A stretch of DNA of 64,000 nucleotides from Azospirillum sp. TSO35-2 (GTDB lineage Bacteria > Pseudomonadota > Alphaproteobacteria > Azospirillales > Azospirillaceae): positions 363,782-427,781 of the forward strand of contig NZ_LGRA01000008.1 of assembly GCF_003116095.1 (NCBI RefSeq). Reading direction: 5' to 3'. A program made the translations under genes and the position numbers. Of the stretch, positions 63,961 through 64,000 are shown piece by piece (position 1 is the stretch's first letter; every line of letters begins with the position of its first letter). Below the pieces are notes generated by a model. That model was not told where the DNA came from and did no database searches. It worked only from the letters and a program-made list of their open reading frames with translations.

Positions 63961-64000
63961 CGCCTCCCGACGCGAACGACGCCGGCGCCGCCGAACCGGC

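Overview
The window is high-GC, densely coded DNA that looks like a chromosome or chromid of an Azospirillum-like alphaproteobacterium (Rhodospirillales). The case rests on the codon and base composition, an Entner-Doudoroff hexR/edd/zwf block, TPR glycosyltransferases of the flagellin-glycosylation type next to pseG, a malic enzyme fused to a phosphotransacetylase-like domain, HWE-type kinases and a bacteriophytochrome. The genus is an inference from gene content; no rRNA gene is visible, although the last 100 bases look like a strong promoter reading out of the window.

Layout. 0-2.3 kb: malic enzyme. 2.4-12.4 kb: a surface or flagellin glycosylation region with two FlmG-like TPR/glycosyltransferase ORFs (the second is a fused double unit of 1645 residues), a hypothetical protein, a sugar nucleotidyltransferase and PseG. 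12.4-16.2 kb: glycine-zipper lipoprotein, acyl-CoA synthetase, TauE-type exporter, LivF. 16.2-22.8 kb: another TPR glycosyltransferase, an L,D-transpeptidase, LivH-LivM-LivG, and a GH16-like protein lacking its acid/base residue. 22.9-31.5 kb: RodA, a diguanylate cyclase, a TetR regulator divergent from an EmrAB-type pump with two palindromic operators, an unknown helical protein, a secreted MetX-like hydrolase and YbjQ. 31.6-35.2 kb: a phage-like recombination module (LexA-like repressor with the catalytic Lys replaced, YqaJ exonuclease, annealing protein, two small ORFs) ending in a clear terminator. 35.3-38.3 kb: LysE exporter and Tex.

38.7-45.9 kb: a six-gene hydrogenase-4-like operon (hyfBCEFGI) whose large subunit has lost all four nickel-ligand cysteines; it should be an energy-converting-hydrogenase-related complex rather than a hydrogenase. 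46.0-47.5 kb: ECF sigma factor, one-TM anti-sigma candidate and CpxP/CnrX-like periplasmic sensor. 47.8-48.9 kb: a 28-residue membrane protein behind a putative EcfG-type promoter, then a nitronate monooxygenase. 49.3-53.9 kb: a bacteriophytochrome phosphorelay of four co-oriented genes. 54.1-55.2 kb: copper chaperone PCu(A)C and a DUF2946 protein. 55.4-59.0 kb: an SsuABC-type importer, a Cache-domain protein and a PedF-like cytochrome c. 59.2-63.9 kb: HexR divergent from edd-zwf, with a candidate operator over the edd -35 region.

The most interesting stretches are the repeat-mediated in-frame fusion of two FlmG-like genes, the orphan exonuclease/annealing-protein module, the nickel-free Hyf complex and the GH16-like protein with a dismantled active site. 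All functional calls come from reading motifs in the sequence; no database search was run.
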